A stretch of DNA of 64,000 nucleotides from Ctenosaura bakeri (taxonomy: Eukaryota > Chordata > Lepidosauria > Squamata > Iguanidae). Below are positions 32,880-44,057 of this stretch, piece after piece (within the stretch, counting starts at the first letter, position 1; each line of letters starts with the position of its first letter). The notes under the pieces are model-generated. The model was not told the origin of the DNA and did no database searches. It worked only from the letters and a program-made list of their open reading frames with translations. The translations under genes and the position numbers were made by a program. Where the stretch lies: NCBI GenBank assembly GCA_948474755.1, contig CAOLHI010001848.1, forward strand, positions 186,001 to 250,000, in the 5' to 3' direction.

Positions 32880-34890
32880 GAAATCTTGGACTGGAAGAAA
32901 AGGTGAAAACCAGTATTCTAATTTTTGGACATCCATAAAAGAACAGGAACAGACTGTGGCACAGGCTGTGAACTGCTAATATCCAAAATAAAAGTAGAGC
33001 TAAAGAAGAACAACAAAACCAACATCATGTCAAAATACAACCTAAAGAACATCCCTGAAGAATTTAAAGATAGTGTACAAAACAGATTTACAATGTTAAA
33101 GCTAATTGACTCAAAGCTGAAAGAACTTTGTAGTGAAACCAGGGGCGTTGTCAGGGAGGCATACAAAAAGACACTATCTGCAGCCAAAAAGAAAGAGAAA
33201 TCTCAATGGTTGACAGATGAAACTCTTCAAATACTTAAAGACAGTCAAGAAGAAAAAGTAAAAGGTGAAGGTAATAGAGTCAGACCCCGGTATGCAATTG
33301 TTCAGTGACTTCCGTGAAGGGCCAGGGAAAACTACTGCAATATTCAATGAAGAGAAATAGTAGATGACAACAGAAATGCAAGACCAAGAGACTTCTTTCG
33401 CAAGATCCAAGAAATTAAAAAAAAAAATTAAATCACTAGTAGGGACGCTAGATGACGAGCAGGGAAACACATTACATTAACAAGTCCAAATAAAAAGACA
33501 GTGGATAATATACTAAAAAGCCATATAAAAGAGATAAAAGCGTGACAAATTCATTCAAAGAACTATTTAAGGTGAACCTACAATTTTAGAAAGTGAGACA
33601 GAAACTGCACTCAGATCATTTGAAAGAAATCAATCACCAGGAACAGATGGTATACCAATAGAGCTGCTATAAGCTATAGAGACAGAATCTACACACATAC
33701 AGATCTACGTATTGATTAAAATACTTAACATACATTCCAATCTCCATGAAAAGGGACACGAGGGATTGTAGTAAACACAGGGATATTCCATTAATGCCCC
33801 ATGCAAGCAAATGATGCTCAAAATTCTACAACAAAGCCTTTTACCATATGTGAAATGACAAATGTCAAATATCCAAGCTGGATTCAGGAAAGGAATAAGC
33901 ACTAGGGATCATATCGCAGACATATGTTGGCTGACGGACACCACTGTTGAATTTCAGGGAAAAAAATCAACCTGTATTTTATACATTATAGCAAGGTTTT
34001 TAATTATGTAGATCATCAAAAACTATGGATTGCTCTTAAAGAAGTGTGTGTGCCACAACATTTGATTATTCTGATATGTAACCTGTATTCAGGAGGCTAC
34101 CATCAGGACAGAATATGGAGAAGTAGAATGGTTTCCAATTAACAAGAAGGTCAAGCAAGGCAGTATTTTATCACACTATCTGTTTAAGTTGTATGCTGAA
34201 CATATCATATGTAAGGGAGAAATAGACTTGAAGAAAGACAATGTGAAGGAACATTGACAGTTTAGGATATGCAGATGACACCATACAACTAACAGAAATA
34301 GCAAAGACTTGGAATGATTACTGAAATCAAGGAAGAAAGTGCAAAGGCAAGTTTAGACTTGACGATTAAGAAAACAAAAATAATGACCACAGATGATTTG
34401 CATAACTTTAAAGCAGATGATGAGACATTGAAATAGTTCAATATTTTCCATACTTTGTCTCAGCTATTAATCAGAATGGAGACTGCAGTCAAGAAATCAG
34501 TCTAGGATTTAGAGGGACAGCTATGAAGGCATTTGACAAGATCCAGATTCATTGAATGCTAAATATCATTGAATGCTAAAGTTAGGATGATTCATGCCAT
34601 GGTATTTCCAGTTTCTATGTGTGGTTAGGAAAGCTGGACAGTGAAGAAAGCTGAATAGGAAGAAAATCAACTCATTTGAAATGTGGTGCTGGAGAAGAGT
34701 TCTATGGATACTGTACACTGTTTAAAAAGACAAATAAATGACTTCTGTAGCAAATCAAGTCTGATCTTTCCCTAGAAACCAAAATGACTAAACTGAGGCT
34801 GTTGTACTTTGGACATATCATGAGAAGACATGACTCACTAGAAAGGACAATAATGTTTAAGGTGAAAGGCAATAGGATAACAGGAAAACC
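32880..34890 (+). pseudogene. RTE/BovB LINE, decayed coding region
   Basis: Frames at 32925-33308 read ...GCELLISKIKVELKK and LIDSKLKELCSETRGVVREAYKKTLSAAKKKEKSQWLTDETLQILK, the BovB endonuclease end and linker. The DHELLI position of the endonuclease has become CELLI. Later pieces in other frames: SPGTDGIPIELL (near 33635-33670), GYADDT (34265-34285), a YGCESWTVKKAE-like piece (34615-34655), and LRLLYFGHIMRRHDSLERT (34793-34850). There are many stops and frameshifts, so the copy is dead. It continues at 36739 after a CR1 insertion. Confidence 0.8.
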
Positions 34891-35522
34891 GTATAGAATC
34901 ATAGAATCACAGAGCTGGAAGAGACCACAGGGGCCATCCAGTCCAACCCCCTGCTATGTAGGAACACACATCAAAGCATTCTCAACAGATGGCCATCCAG
35001 CCTCTGCTTAAAAACCTCCAAAGAAGGAGACTCCACCACATTCTGAGGCAGCATATTCCACTGCTGGACAGCTCTGACTGTCAGGACGTTCGTTAGGTTC
35101 AGGTGGAATCTCCTTTCCTGCAGTTTGAATCCATTGCTCCTTGTCCTAGCCTCTGGAGCAGTGGGAAACAAGCCCACTCCCTCCTTGACATGACATTCCT
35201 TCAAATATTTAAACATGGCTATCATGTCCGCTCTTAACCTTCTCTTCTGCAGACTAAACATACCCAGCTCCCTAAGCCACTTCTCATAGGTCATGGTTTC
35301 CAGACCCTTCACCATTTTGGTCGCCCTCCTCTGAACACATTCCAGCTTGTCGATATCCTTCTTGAATTGAGGTACCCAGAACTGGACCAAGCATTCCAAA
35401 TGACGTCTAACCAATGCAGAATAGAGTAGTACCATTGCCTCCTTTGATCTAGACACCATACTCCTATTGATGCAACCAAGAATTGCATTGGCTTTCTTGG
35501 TTGCTGCATCACACTGTGGATT

Positions 35523-36098
35523 TGTGATAACTGAAGCCCCTGTCAGAGCTGCTGATGACGAGCAGCAGCTGTTGGTCCCTGTGGCTCTGGCTGGAGATGA
35601 GTCCTGCAGCTCAAGAGCTCCCCCTGCTGCCTTTAGAGCAACAGGGATCTGATTCTGTGCCTGCTCCTTTGGAGCAACAGGTATACGATTCTGAAGAGGC
35701 TCTGGATCCTGGTTCAATAAGCCCCCAATCAAGGCGGAGACTCAAGAGGGCTGTGCACAGGGAGGCTTCCTTGGCTAAGTTTAAGAAGCGGTGACCGGAC
35801 ACACCTGTGCCTGGGGCTATATAACTGCCTCCCTGGAAGCTTCCCTTTGCTTGTGGCAAACTCCTTACAAGCCCTCCTCTTGCCTGTACGTTGCTGCCAG
35901 CACCTGGTTCCTGATACCTTGAATTGATCTCTGGACTCTTGACCCTTGGCTTTGGAACTCTGACTACGGCTTTGCTTGGCGCTCTGGTAGATGAATTTCC
36001 TTGAATAAGTGCTTGCTTGTCTTGTCCTGGCTGGACTTTGCTGGCTCTCCCACTCTCTTCTCCAGGCTGGCTCACCGCCCAGGTCTCTGACCTTGACA
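35523..36098 (+). mobile_element. Solo LTR (copy A), inserted in CR1
   Basis: Starts TGTGATAACTG and ends CTTGACA (TG...CA). It has a CTATATAA box near 35816-35823 and breaks the CR1 text cleanly on both sides. It matches, in opposite orientation, the unit at 56808-57360, which has a perfect 5-bp TSD. Here the flanks (GGATT and GTCTT) agree in only 3 of 5 bases, consistent with age. Composition and the CTTTGGAACTCTGACTA-type 3' text suggest a Gypsy-like or ERV LTR; the class is not settled. No internal retroviral genes are present. Confidence 0.7.
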
Positions 36099-36705
36099 GT
36101 CTTATGTTCAGCTTGTGATCTATCAAGACTCCTAGATCCCTTTCACATATACTGTTATCCAGCCACATGTCCCCCATCCTATATTTGTGCATTCCATTTT
36201 TTCTGCCTTAGTGCAGGACCTTACATTTCTCTCTGCTGAAATTCATTTTGTTAGCTTTGGATCAGTCCTCCAATCTGTCAAGGTCATTTTGAATTTTGAT
36301 CCTGTCCTCTGGCATATTAGCAACCCCTCCTAATTTTGGGTCATCTGCAAATCAGCATGCCCTCTGCTCCTTCATCCAAGCCATTGATGAAGATGTTGAA
36401 TAGCACTGGGCCCAGGACAGAACCATGTGGCACCCCACTAGTCACTTCTCTCCATGATGAAAAGCAACCATTGGTGAGCACCCTTTGGGTTTAGTCAGTC
36501 AACTAATTACAAATCCACCTAACAGTAGCCCTGTCCAGCCCGCATTTTATTAGCTTCTTTGCAAGACTGTTATGGGGAACTTTGTCAAAGGCCTTGCTGA
36601 AATCAAGATATGCCATGTCCACAGCATTCCCTTCATCTATCAAGCTTGTATCTCTATTGTAAAAAGAGGTAAGATTTGTCTGGCATGACTTATTTCTGAG
36701 AAATC

Positions 36706-36738
36706 CATGTTGACTTTTAGTGATTAAAAGTCAACATG
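36706..36738. repeat. 14-bp perfect inverted repeat at the CR1/BovB junction
   Basis: CATGTTGACTTTTA (36706-36719) and its exact complement (36725-36738), separated by 5 bases. It lies exactly where CR1 text stops and BovB tail text resumes. Confidence 0.85.
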
Positions 36739-36890
36739 GTCAACATCACCAGTAGATAGACTCAATCAAAGAAGCCAGGGCCCCGACTCTGCAAGACTTG
36801 AACAGAGCTATTGATGATAGGATGACATGGAGGTCTCTCTTTCATCAGGTGGGCATAAGATGAAACTAACTTGATGGCAGCTTGTTGAAT
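36739..36890 (+). mobile_element. BovB/RTE 3' tail, right of the CR1 insertion
   Basis: Reads ATAGACTCAATCAAAGAAGCCAGGG...CTGCAAGACTTGAACAGAGCTATTGATGATAGG...CTTGATGGCAGCTTG, the conserved BovB 3' tail also used by Sauria SINEs. It completes the element that starts near 32880. Confidence 0.75.
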
Positions 36891-38299
36891 AAGGGAAAGC
36901 TGTTAAAACCAGTACAAAACTCCACCATGTTCAGTAGACACAAAAAAACCCTCTGTGGACACAGATCTTTGACAGTATTGGTTATTCACACTATGGGATG
37001 TTTTGGGGGGGGGTAAGATGGGCATCATACTTTGGGATCCTATTCTCAGATGAAGTCTTGGGGGATCATATTTTTAGATACATTCTTGGGGTATCTCTTG
37101 CTTTCCACTAGTGTTGTACAGCACTAATCTGATGTTGCAGTTTCCTGCTGGGAATTTGAAGTCCTGAGGCACAATGTCTCTAGAAAGGTTAGCATTTTCA
37201 TTAACATTCTTACTTTATTGTTAGCCTTCACTGTTGTTTGTTCAGAATGCTCTCTTTGTACTGAGGTCTCATTTGTATATTCATTGCTTTATAAACATGG
37301 TCATGGAACAGGTTAGGTGTTCTGAAGCCAATTAAAACAAATACAAGGTATGTGCAGGTCCCTCCATCATCATTTTCATTACACTCTGCACATTGAAGGT
37401 GACTTTCTGAAGGTCAGATTCTCTTGTTTCTTTGGAGCCTCTCCATGTGCTTTTGAGTGGTATTTTTTCAGCTTCTGAAAGCCTGTGGAAAGCCTTCTAG
37501 ATACAGGGAGCTCTCCTTTTCAGAAAGTTGCCCTCCATTTGTAGAGGGCACTGGAAATTATTGAGGGGAATGGGGCTAGTGTGCTTACCTTTACAATAGC
37601 TGAATAGGGCAGCCCCATGGCATATTCTTGTTGTATGAGTTGAATTCTCTTCCAGGTGCTTCTAAATGTGTACAATATCCAGGATGGGTGCCTGAATTAT
37701 TTAGAATATTATCCTTAAATGTTGGCCAGGCAAAGAAAATGACAAGGGATGTCTCCCACTGACTCATATTGATGTATAGTTCATATAGTTATCACAACTG
37801 TTTGTTAGTTGATTGTGAGCTGTATGGACAAATAGTACCACAGGAAAGCAAGCAATACCCCAAAACTGTATCTAAAAATAGGACCTCCAAGACCACATCA
37901 TGCCTCCTAGCCCTGAGAAAGGATAGAATTAGAATTAAACGGCACACTCCTCCTTATTCCCCTATGATGCCTTTATCAGTGGCCACTCCTCACAGTCTGT
38001 CATAATTGTTCCAATATAGTGTTTACATTTGGTTTGAAATCATGCATCTCTCCATGTGTTCTTGGGCTACAATTCCCAGCAGCCCTGTCTAACATAACCA
38101 ATGGTGGTGAATGCTGGGAATTGCAGTCTATAAATATCCAGAGGGTCCCATGATTCTCACCTCTGATTTACACTTACATTAATACTGTTGTTAATATTAT
38201 TTCCTTCATAGCATTATCGTCATTCTTTGTGCTTTACAGAGTTCAAGAAGACTGGTCTCTGCCTGAAACTTAACAAGATAAAATTAAGCATAGTGACAA
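36891..38299. other. No gene seen; one small dispersed repeat
   Basis: 38065-38160 is another copy of the 'ctacaattcccagcagccc ... atgctgggaattgcag' inverted-repeat fragment. A G9 run lies near 37006. Nothing else recognised. Confidence 0.5.
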
Positions 38300-38635
38300 T
38301 ATTTGTGACAATATTTGAAGGGATACCATGTAGAGGAGGGAGTGGGCTTTTCTTCTGCTGCTCCAGAGACCAGGACAAGGAGCAATGGATTCAAGCTGCA
38401 GGAAAGGAGATTCCACCTGAACCTCAGGGAGAACTTCCTGACGGTCAGGGCTGTTTGGCAGTGGAATATGCTAACTCGGAGTGTGGTGGAGTCTCCTTTT
38501 TTGGAGGTTTTTAAGCAGAGGTTGGATGGCCATCTGTCAGGAGTGCTTTGAGGGTGTTCCTGCTTGGCAGGGGGTTGGACTGGATGGCCCCCGGGGTCTC
38601 TTCCAATGCTACAATTCTATGATTCTAAGATAACA
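38300..38635 (+). mobile_element. CR1 LINE 3' end
   Basis: Encodes GVGFSSAAPETRTRSNGFKLQERRFHLNLRENFLTVRAVWQWNMLTRSVVESPFLEVFKQRLDGHL (38315-38551), the CR1 ORF2 C-terminus, then GGGGGTTGGACTGGATGG and the ATTCTATGATTCT end. Close to the copy at 34971-35300 in sequence, so probably the same subfamily. Confidence 0.9.
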
Positions 38636-39715
38636 CAGAATGTGCAACAAAAGAGAGGTTAAGGGCAAGACCAGAAGAGTATGCATTTGACACGGGATGG
38701 AACTTGTACTTAGTGGAGTTTACTTCTGAATAGGCATCTTAGAATTGTCTTGTTAAAGTTGCTTAGTTGTAACATTATTGTGTTGTCTAGCTTCACCAGC
38801 CTGGAGTTGTAGTATACTGCATAAAAGGTGTAGTAATAACCATGTCCTTGCTCACGCTGTGTAAACTGAGAACAGGACTGCACTGGTAAGGAAAACCACT
38901 TTATCCTTACTGTCATCCTTTTTGACAACCCTAGGACAAAATGTATTATACTTCCAACTTTAAGGGGCATTTTCCTTAAAACGCTCAGTGGAACCTATTT
39001 AAAATGATATATTCATTCGCCTGAGGATTGATACCATGATCTGCCAAAGAATTCAATTAACTTCCGAATATACATTTTTCTGCAGTTCAGAAAGTAGGTT
39101 TTTAGACATAAATATCACAGTCATGTGCACGCTGCACCACATTCTTAATTGTTCAGAATTTCCAGATTTAATAAACTCCTCCAGGAAAGCTGGAAGGTTG
39201 ATGTTCTTTTGTATACCCCCATGCAAGATGAGCAAAACTGGGGCAGATGCAGGAGTCAGATAATTGTCAAGTTGCAGAGGCAAACTGTATATGCCTCAGG
39301 TCAGTGAGATTTAATGATTATACTTCTAGAAACACACTGAATCCCCTATGATATTGGAATCTAAGCAGGATTGGTGTGCTTAGTACATGGAAGGGAATCA
39401 ATTAGGGAATGCTAGGTATATTTAAGTAGGGCTAGGAAAAAATAGTCTCAACATAGAATTTTCATAGTAAAGGAGATGCAGAAATGATTTACTCATGCCT
39501 TCTTCTGCATGGTACTAAGAAGGGTTAGCTATAGTGCCACTGACGTTGCCTCTGAGAGGTCCTTCACCAGTGTCATCCCCTACTGCTCCCAGTCGCAGTT
39601 TGTTGCATTTAGTATCATTCGTCAGCAAAAGCCTGCTTAACATGAAAAACCTACCAGCAGCATAGCCTTTTGTCATAGGAACAGGCAATCCCTCCACCAT
39701 AGAAAGGCAGTGCCA
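38636..39715. other. No gene seen
   Basis: No supported element or coding sequence. Confidence 0.45.
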
Positions 39716-39870
39716 TAGAAGCAAAGATGACTAAACTGAGAATATAATACTTCAGACACAGGAGAATATATAACTCATTGGAAAGGGCAATAATTCTTGG
39801 TGAGGTAGAAGGTGGTCTCCAGGGTTGTAGTCCAATGCTCAAACCACTACACCATGCTGGCTCTCAGGAA
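39716..39870. repeat. BovB 3' fragment abutting a Sauria-type SINE head
   Basis: 39726-39810 reads GATGACTAAACTGAGAATATAATACTTCAGACAC...CTCATTGGAAAGGGCAATAATTCTTGGTGAGG, BovB C-terminal text in plus sense. 39820-39868 is a SINE head in minus sense (AGCCAGCATGGTGTAGTGG complement). They may be two fused remnants. Confidence 0.6.
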
Positions 39871-39894
39871 TTATGTAGCCCTCCATGTCATTAC

Positions 39895-39943
<49 letters not shown>
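39895..39943 (+). repeat. (GAT)n microsatellite
   Basis: About 16 perfect GAT units. They create poly-Asp and poly-Ser chance frames that are not genes. Confidence 0.95.
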
Positions 39944-39946
<3 letters not shown>

Positions 39947-41255
39947 AACTGAAACTCACAGACTTTCTTGCTATTGAATATGCTAGCTTGGGCTGCTGGG
40001 CATTGCAGTTCAACAACATCTGTAGAGCTGCATAATTCCCACCCTTGCCCTTAATCCAATTCTCAAATCCCAAACTACAGCAGGTACATTCAATAAATGG
40101 GACTTACATAAGTGTAGACATAGCAAGTTTCCATTGATTTAATGGTTTTGTCTGTTTGGTTCTAATAGCTACATGCAGGATCTTGTTCCTGTGAGATGCC
40201 TATAAGGAGGAAGTGGGACTACATTAAATAAAGAGTTAGAATTACCTATTGTCTATTCTAGATCTGTCAGTCTTTGTACTTAGATGAGCTTGCACTTCAG
40301 GGGATCATGATTTCAGACTTCTGAGTGTAAAGGGAGGACTACCAGTGGCCATTTGCCAGGTACCTGTGCATTGCTGCATTAACATGAGGAAAGAAAAAAT
40401 GATTGCTCAGCATCAGTGAGTGAATTCATTTTAAGCTGAACCCAGCTTCACTTGCATATAAAATATTCATGTTTTGATGCATTATTCTGTTATGTTTATG
40501 TTTTGACAAACTCTCATCCATTTGGCTGTATGAACAGATCATTAGCCAGACAGACAGATGGACAGTTATCTGTGCCATGTGAATGCAAAGGGCAGAAAAC
40601 CTGTAATTTTTATATACAAATAATATCTTTATGGGTTTCTGAAATCACACACAAATTCACCAATGAGTCACTTTCTAGATGGTCTATATTTCAATTAATT
40701 CAAACTTCAGAGAAACAGACAAGATAGTGTAATTGTTTAGTTCAAACTATATTGTGCAAAAAATGATATCTAAAAAAGGGAGGAGGGAGAAGTGAAAATG
40801 AATTAATTAAAAAAAAGATTCCAGAAGATAATAAACTGAATATGCATCAGACTGAAAACATTTATGCATACACCTCTGGACAATCAAATAACCAAATCTG
40901 TATCCAAATGAAGTTAACATCTTTGTGCTATACATTCAAAAGCTGAAAGGGTTATGAGGTCCTCTCCAGACAGTGAGCATTTCACCTCCATCTTGGAAAA
41001 CAACAACAACAAAGAGACAGGTGTGATCTTCTGAAGTCTGTACTGCAGTCTGTACAAATGCTATTGTACATCTATTGTGAATTGTGGAAAAGTGTGATTT
41101 ATGATGTGATGATAATACAGATGAGTTGGTTAATAAGAGCAATTTATTCAATTTATTCAACTCTTTAGAAAGAGTCTCCTTGGGGTAAAACCAATGCGGG
41201 CTTACTGGACTCTCAAGGAGCTCTGTCCTATGAGAGCCATGGGCCAACCCCCTCC
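39944..41255. other. No gene seen
   Basis: 39955-40050 again carries the '..gggctgctgggcattgcagtt' dispersed repeat. Otherwise AT-rich sequence with chance frames. Confidence 0.5.
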
Positions 41256-41349
41256 TTCTAAGCCAGTGGTTCTCAACCTTCCTAATGCCACGACCCCTTA
41301 ATACAGTTCCTCATGTTGTGGTGACCCCCAACCATAAAATCATTTTCGT

Positions 41350-41384
41350 TATTATTTATTTATTTAGTTAGTTAGTTAGTTATT
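41350..41384 (+). repeat. TTTA/GTTA simple repeat
   Basis: ATTTATTTATTTAGTTAGTTAGTTAGTTATT inside the SPIN-type element. Confidence 0.8.
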
Positions 41385-41825
41385 TCCAACATCAAATAGA
41401 TTGGAAACACTGCCCTAAATCACTGCTCTGGATAGACTTCTAATGCCTAAAAACTGGTAACCCTCCCCTCCTTTTTTAAGCACAGAGAGCATCCATCAAT
41501 GCCAGAATTAAGGCAGTAGTTCTAGTTCTGAATGTTGGGTTTCCTCAGTTCAAAAAGCCAGTCACTCCCAAAGGCAATGCCGAAACAGCCCACATTTTAC
41601 ACGAGGCACAGGGAGGAAAGGACAGGAAGAGAGGAAAGATGGTGGCAGCATAAGCAGACGCATTTTGTTTCACTCCCTCCCTTCCTCCCTCCCTTAAAGG
41701 GAGTGCAGACGCTGAACATACAAAAAGCGAGGAATGCAAGACAGTCAGGGCGAAGACCACAACACGTGCATGTGGCAAGCGCCAAGGGTCCACGCACAAC
41801 AAAAGCGAGAGGAGAAAGTCATCCT

Positions 41826-41905
41826 GGCCATTTCTGCACTAGACTGTTATAGCACTATTATTCCACTTTCACCATCCTATGGAATCCTGGGGTTTGCAGT
41901 TTGAA
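41826..41905. mobile_element. Single arm of a GGCCATTTCC hairpin MITE
   Basis: GGCCATTTCTGCACTAGACTG... through ...GGGGTTTGCAGTTTG matches the left arm of 23862-24031 and 46828-47008. The other arm is missing. It lies within the SPIN-type element. Confidence 0.75.
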
Positions 41906-42061
41906 CCCCAGTGCAGGGGTCTCAGAAGCACTGCTCCCATTGGCTGTGAGGCCACCTTCTTTTAAAAGGGGGGCAGGATTGAGGAGCGGCGATCCCTGTG
42001 AAATGGTTGTTCGACCCCCAAAGGGGTCCCGACCCCCAGGTTGAGAACCACTGTTCTAAGC

Positions 42062-43741
42062 CATCTTAAATGGTCACCCCCAAAACTGGCCATAGTTAAG
42101 GAAGGCCTTCTCAGAGCAAAGGCCCTCCCAATGCCTTGAAGCTCCAAAAGAGGCTCTCCTACTGCAATTCCAAAGGGTCATCCTCTTGCATTCTAGAACT
42201 CCTTAACATTAGGTAGATCAGAAGACCCTTTTTGCCATAAAATTACCCATGACTGCTCACCAATATATTCAAAGCAAAAACCTTCCTACACTATCCTGGT
42301 GAAATAGTCAACAATATAAAGGCATCATCCTTCCATCATCCCACAAATTCCAATTCCCATCATGTACCAGTGCAAAGGAAACAAGAAAAAAAAAACAAGT
42401 TTCAACTTGGAAACAAAATTTCTATCTAGACCCAAATTGACCAGGCAAAGCATTAAATGATGGAGAACAAGCTGAGCAGACTAAATGACTGAAGAAGGAT
42501 CACACACCAATTTAAAACCAAGTTTTTAATTGGTGTGTGATCCTTCCTTTTATGTTGTGGCTCTTCATCAAGGTGCCTGTGGATTTGGAGGAAGGGACTG
42601 ACCCTTTATCTCCACAGTTGCCTAGTCTTGTCCTATTATCATAATAAGCTTCTTCTATGTCTTCTGCTAGAAAAGGGGGGAAAAGGAGAGCCCTGGATTG
42701 TAACCTCCCTGCAGGCTATGCATTCTCAGACTTGTATTTTCCCCTCAGTTGAAATACCATTATATGTTAAGTCCACCAAATTCAAGGACTGCTGCAAAAC
42801 AAATTATATTCAGCTGATACCCTTTTGCTGAGAGCTAGCTACCAGTGGCCATAATCAGATCATATGTTTAAGAGATGCAGGAGGAGAATTACTGCGCCAG
42901 TAGTTAACAAAGGTTCTAAAACCTTTGATAAATGAACATTTTGGAGTCCAATGTACATGAAACGGGAGATTTTACTCTAATGAATTAAGGTTTAAATCTA
43001 TGGATGTGGTAAATATGAAGGCCAGAACTGCAAACCATTGATTGGGCAAAACAGGACTGTTCAACTTGACATTTCATTCATCCTTCAAGTTCAGAATATT
43101 GTATGCATTGACCAGCAATAAATATTTATAAATAAGTATTGTAGGGTTTTTTTTTTCTTGTACTCATTTAGTTTTTCCAAGGGGAAATGAAACATTTGAA
43201 GCTACAAGCTTATGCCTCAATAGTAATATAGATTGAAAATGAAGATGCTGACACACTGCAAATGGTGCTGTTTGTATGCCATCCATAATCCTGCAAATGA
43301 GAACAAGTTATGATCAGAACCAAATAAATTGGGTTACAGCATTCTATCAGCCCAAGCATTCCACGTAAAAGTCTTCTTCCTAGTTTTCAAATCTGTATTA
43401 CACTATAATGCTAAGTTTGAATGACAAAAAAATAATAATTAAAATGCACTACATACCATTTTTTAAACAGCTAAATCTATGAAGGAAGTAAAATCTGTTC
43501 TGAGAGAATGCTGCCTACCTAGAAAAGAGACATCAGACAAGAAGATTCAGTACTGCCCAACATGAATGGGTCAGTATGAGTGTGAAATTCCAAGGAGCAA
43601 CTGTCAGTAAACTAGGAAACTAATTCATTTCTAAGTTTCTCCTTGAAGTTAGCAATGATTATTTATCTTACTGAAATTTTCTTTCCACTGAGAGAAAGTA
43701 TTTAAAAAACACATTGTTTTTGAAGGCTATTGATAATTCAA
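42062..43741. other. No gene seen; hairpin at 42494-42546
   Basis: No coding sequence supported. Contains the 19-bp inverted repeat listed separately and a T-run near 43147. Confidence 0.5.
42494..42546. repeat. 19-bp perfect inverted repeat (hairpin)
   Basis: GAAGGATCACACACCAATT (42494-42512) and its exact complement (42528-42546) with a 15-nt AT-rich loop. Not part of any element I recognise. Confidence 0.9.
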
Positions 43742-44057
43742 GGCTTATTCTGTACAAATTTTATATATGGTTGTTTTATGCAGAAAACTGCATATATATA
43801 TATATGAGTATATATTGCACAGGAAATAGCATTTTCTGCATGGAAAATAATATTTCAGTGAAGAAATATTCATTTTTGCAGATAAAATGTTGTGTTCTAT
43901 GGAAATCTACCATGTGCACATTTTAAACAGGAAAAAATCCTCAGTTACAGCATTTTCTGCATAGAAATTATATTTCTACTTTGAAATATTATTTCCATGG
44001 AGAAAATGCTGTTTCTGTGTAAAACAACTGTATGCAAATTTTGCACAGAATAAGTCC
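43742..44057. mobile_element. Old fold-back (MITE-like) element
   Basis: The left end GGCTTATTCTGTACAAATTTT and the right end, reverse-complemented GGACTTATTCTGTGCAAAATTT, are imperfect inverted repeats. The similarity runs inward about 45 bp (GTTGTTTTATGCAGAAAA against GTTGTTTTACACAGAAA) and continues patchily (GCATTTTCTGCAT, AATATTTC) towards the middle. No TSD visible. A degraded palindrome of a family different from GGCCATTTCC. Confidence 0.65.

Larger units (their letters stand above)
34891..36738 (-). pseudogene. CR1 LINE (ORF2 RT to 3' end), inserted in BovB and split by a solo LTR
   Basis: Minus orientation; the 3' end at 34891-34970 has the CR1 signature (AGAATCATAGAATC... complement). 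A minus-strand frame (34971-35522 part) encodes the CR1 ORF2 C-terminus: KKANAILGCINRSMVSRSKEA..., LYSALVRRHLECLVQFW, KLECVQRRATKMVKGLE, RRFHLNLTNVLTVRAVQQWNMLP. The upstream RT part is at 36099-36716 (DLGVLIDHKLN near 36105-36140, and the RT core complement near 36390-36640). The long 253-aa open frame starting at 35732 is an artefact: its first ~70 residues come from the inserted LTR. 5'-truncated at about 36716-36738. Confidence 0.85.
41264..42053. mobile_element. hAT transposon with SPIN-type termini and an unfamiliar interior
   Basis: Terminal inverted repeats CAGTGGTTCTCAACCT (41264-41279) and its exact complement (42038-42053), flanked by a perfect 8-bp TSD TTCTAAGC (41256-41263 and 42054-42061), the hAT signature. 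The subterminal text (GTTCCTCATGTTGTGGTGACCCC near 41305-41330; TTCGACCCCCAAAGGGGTC near 42010-42028) is what I recall of SPIN ('Space Invader') elements, a hAT group known for horizontal spread among tetrapods. Between about 41345 and 41987 the sequence is not SPIN as I know it: a TTAG/TTTA repeat, CpG-bearing sequence, and half of a GGCCATTTCC hairpin MITE. No transposase frame is present, so it is non-autonomous. Confidence 0.9.

Noticed and set aside
34971..35732. 253-aa minus-strand frame as a host gene
   Set aside because: It is the CR1 ORF2 C-terminus fused by chance to about 70 codons of an inserted LTR.
39778..40035. Frame with a poly-Asp run
   Set aside because: Created by the (GAT)n microsatellite; the rest is SINE and BovB remnant.
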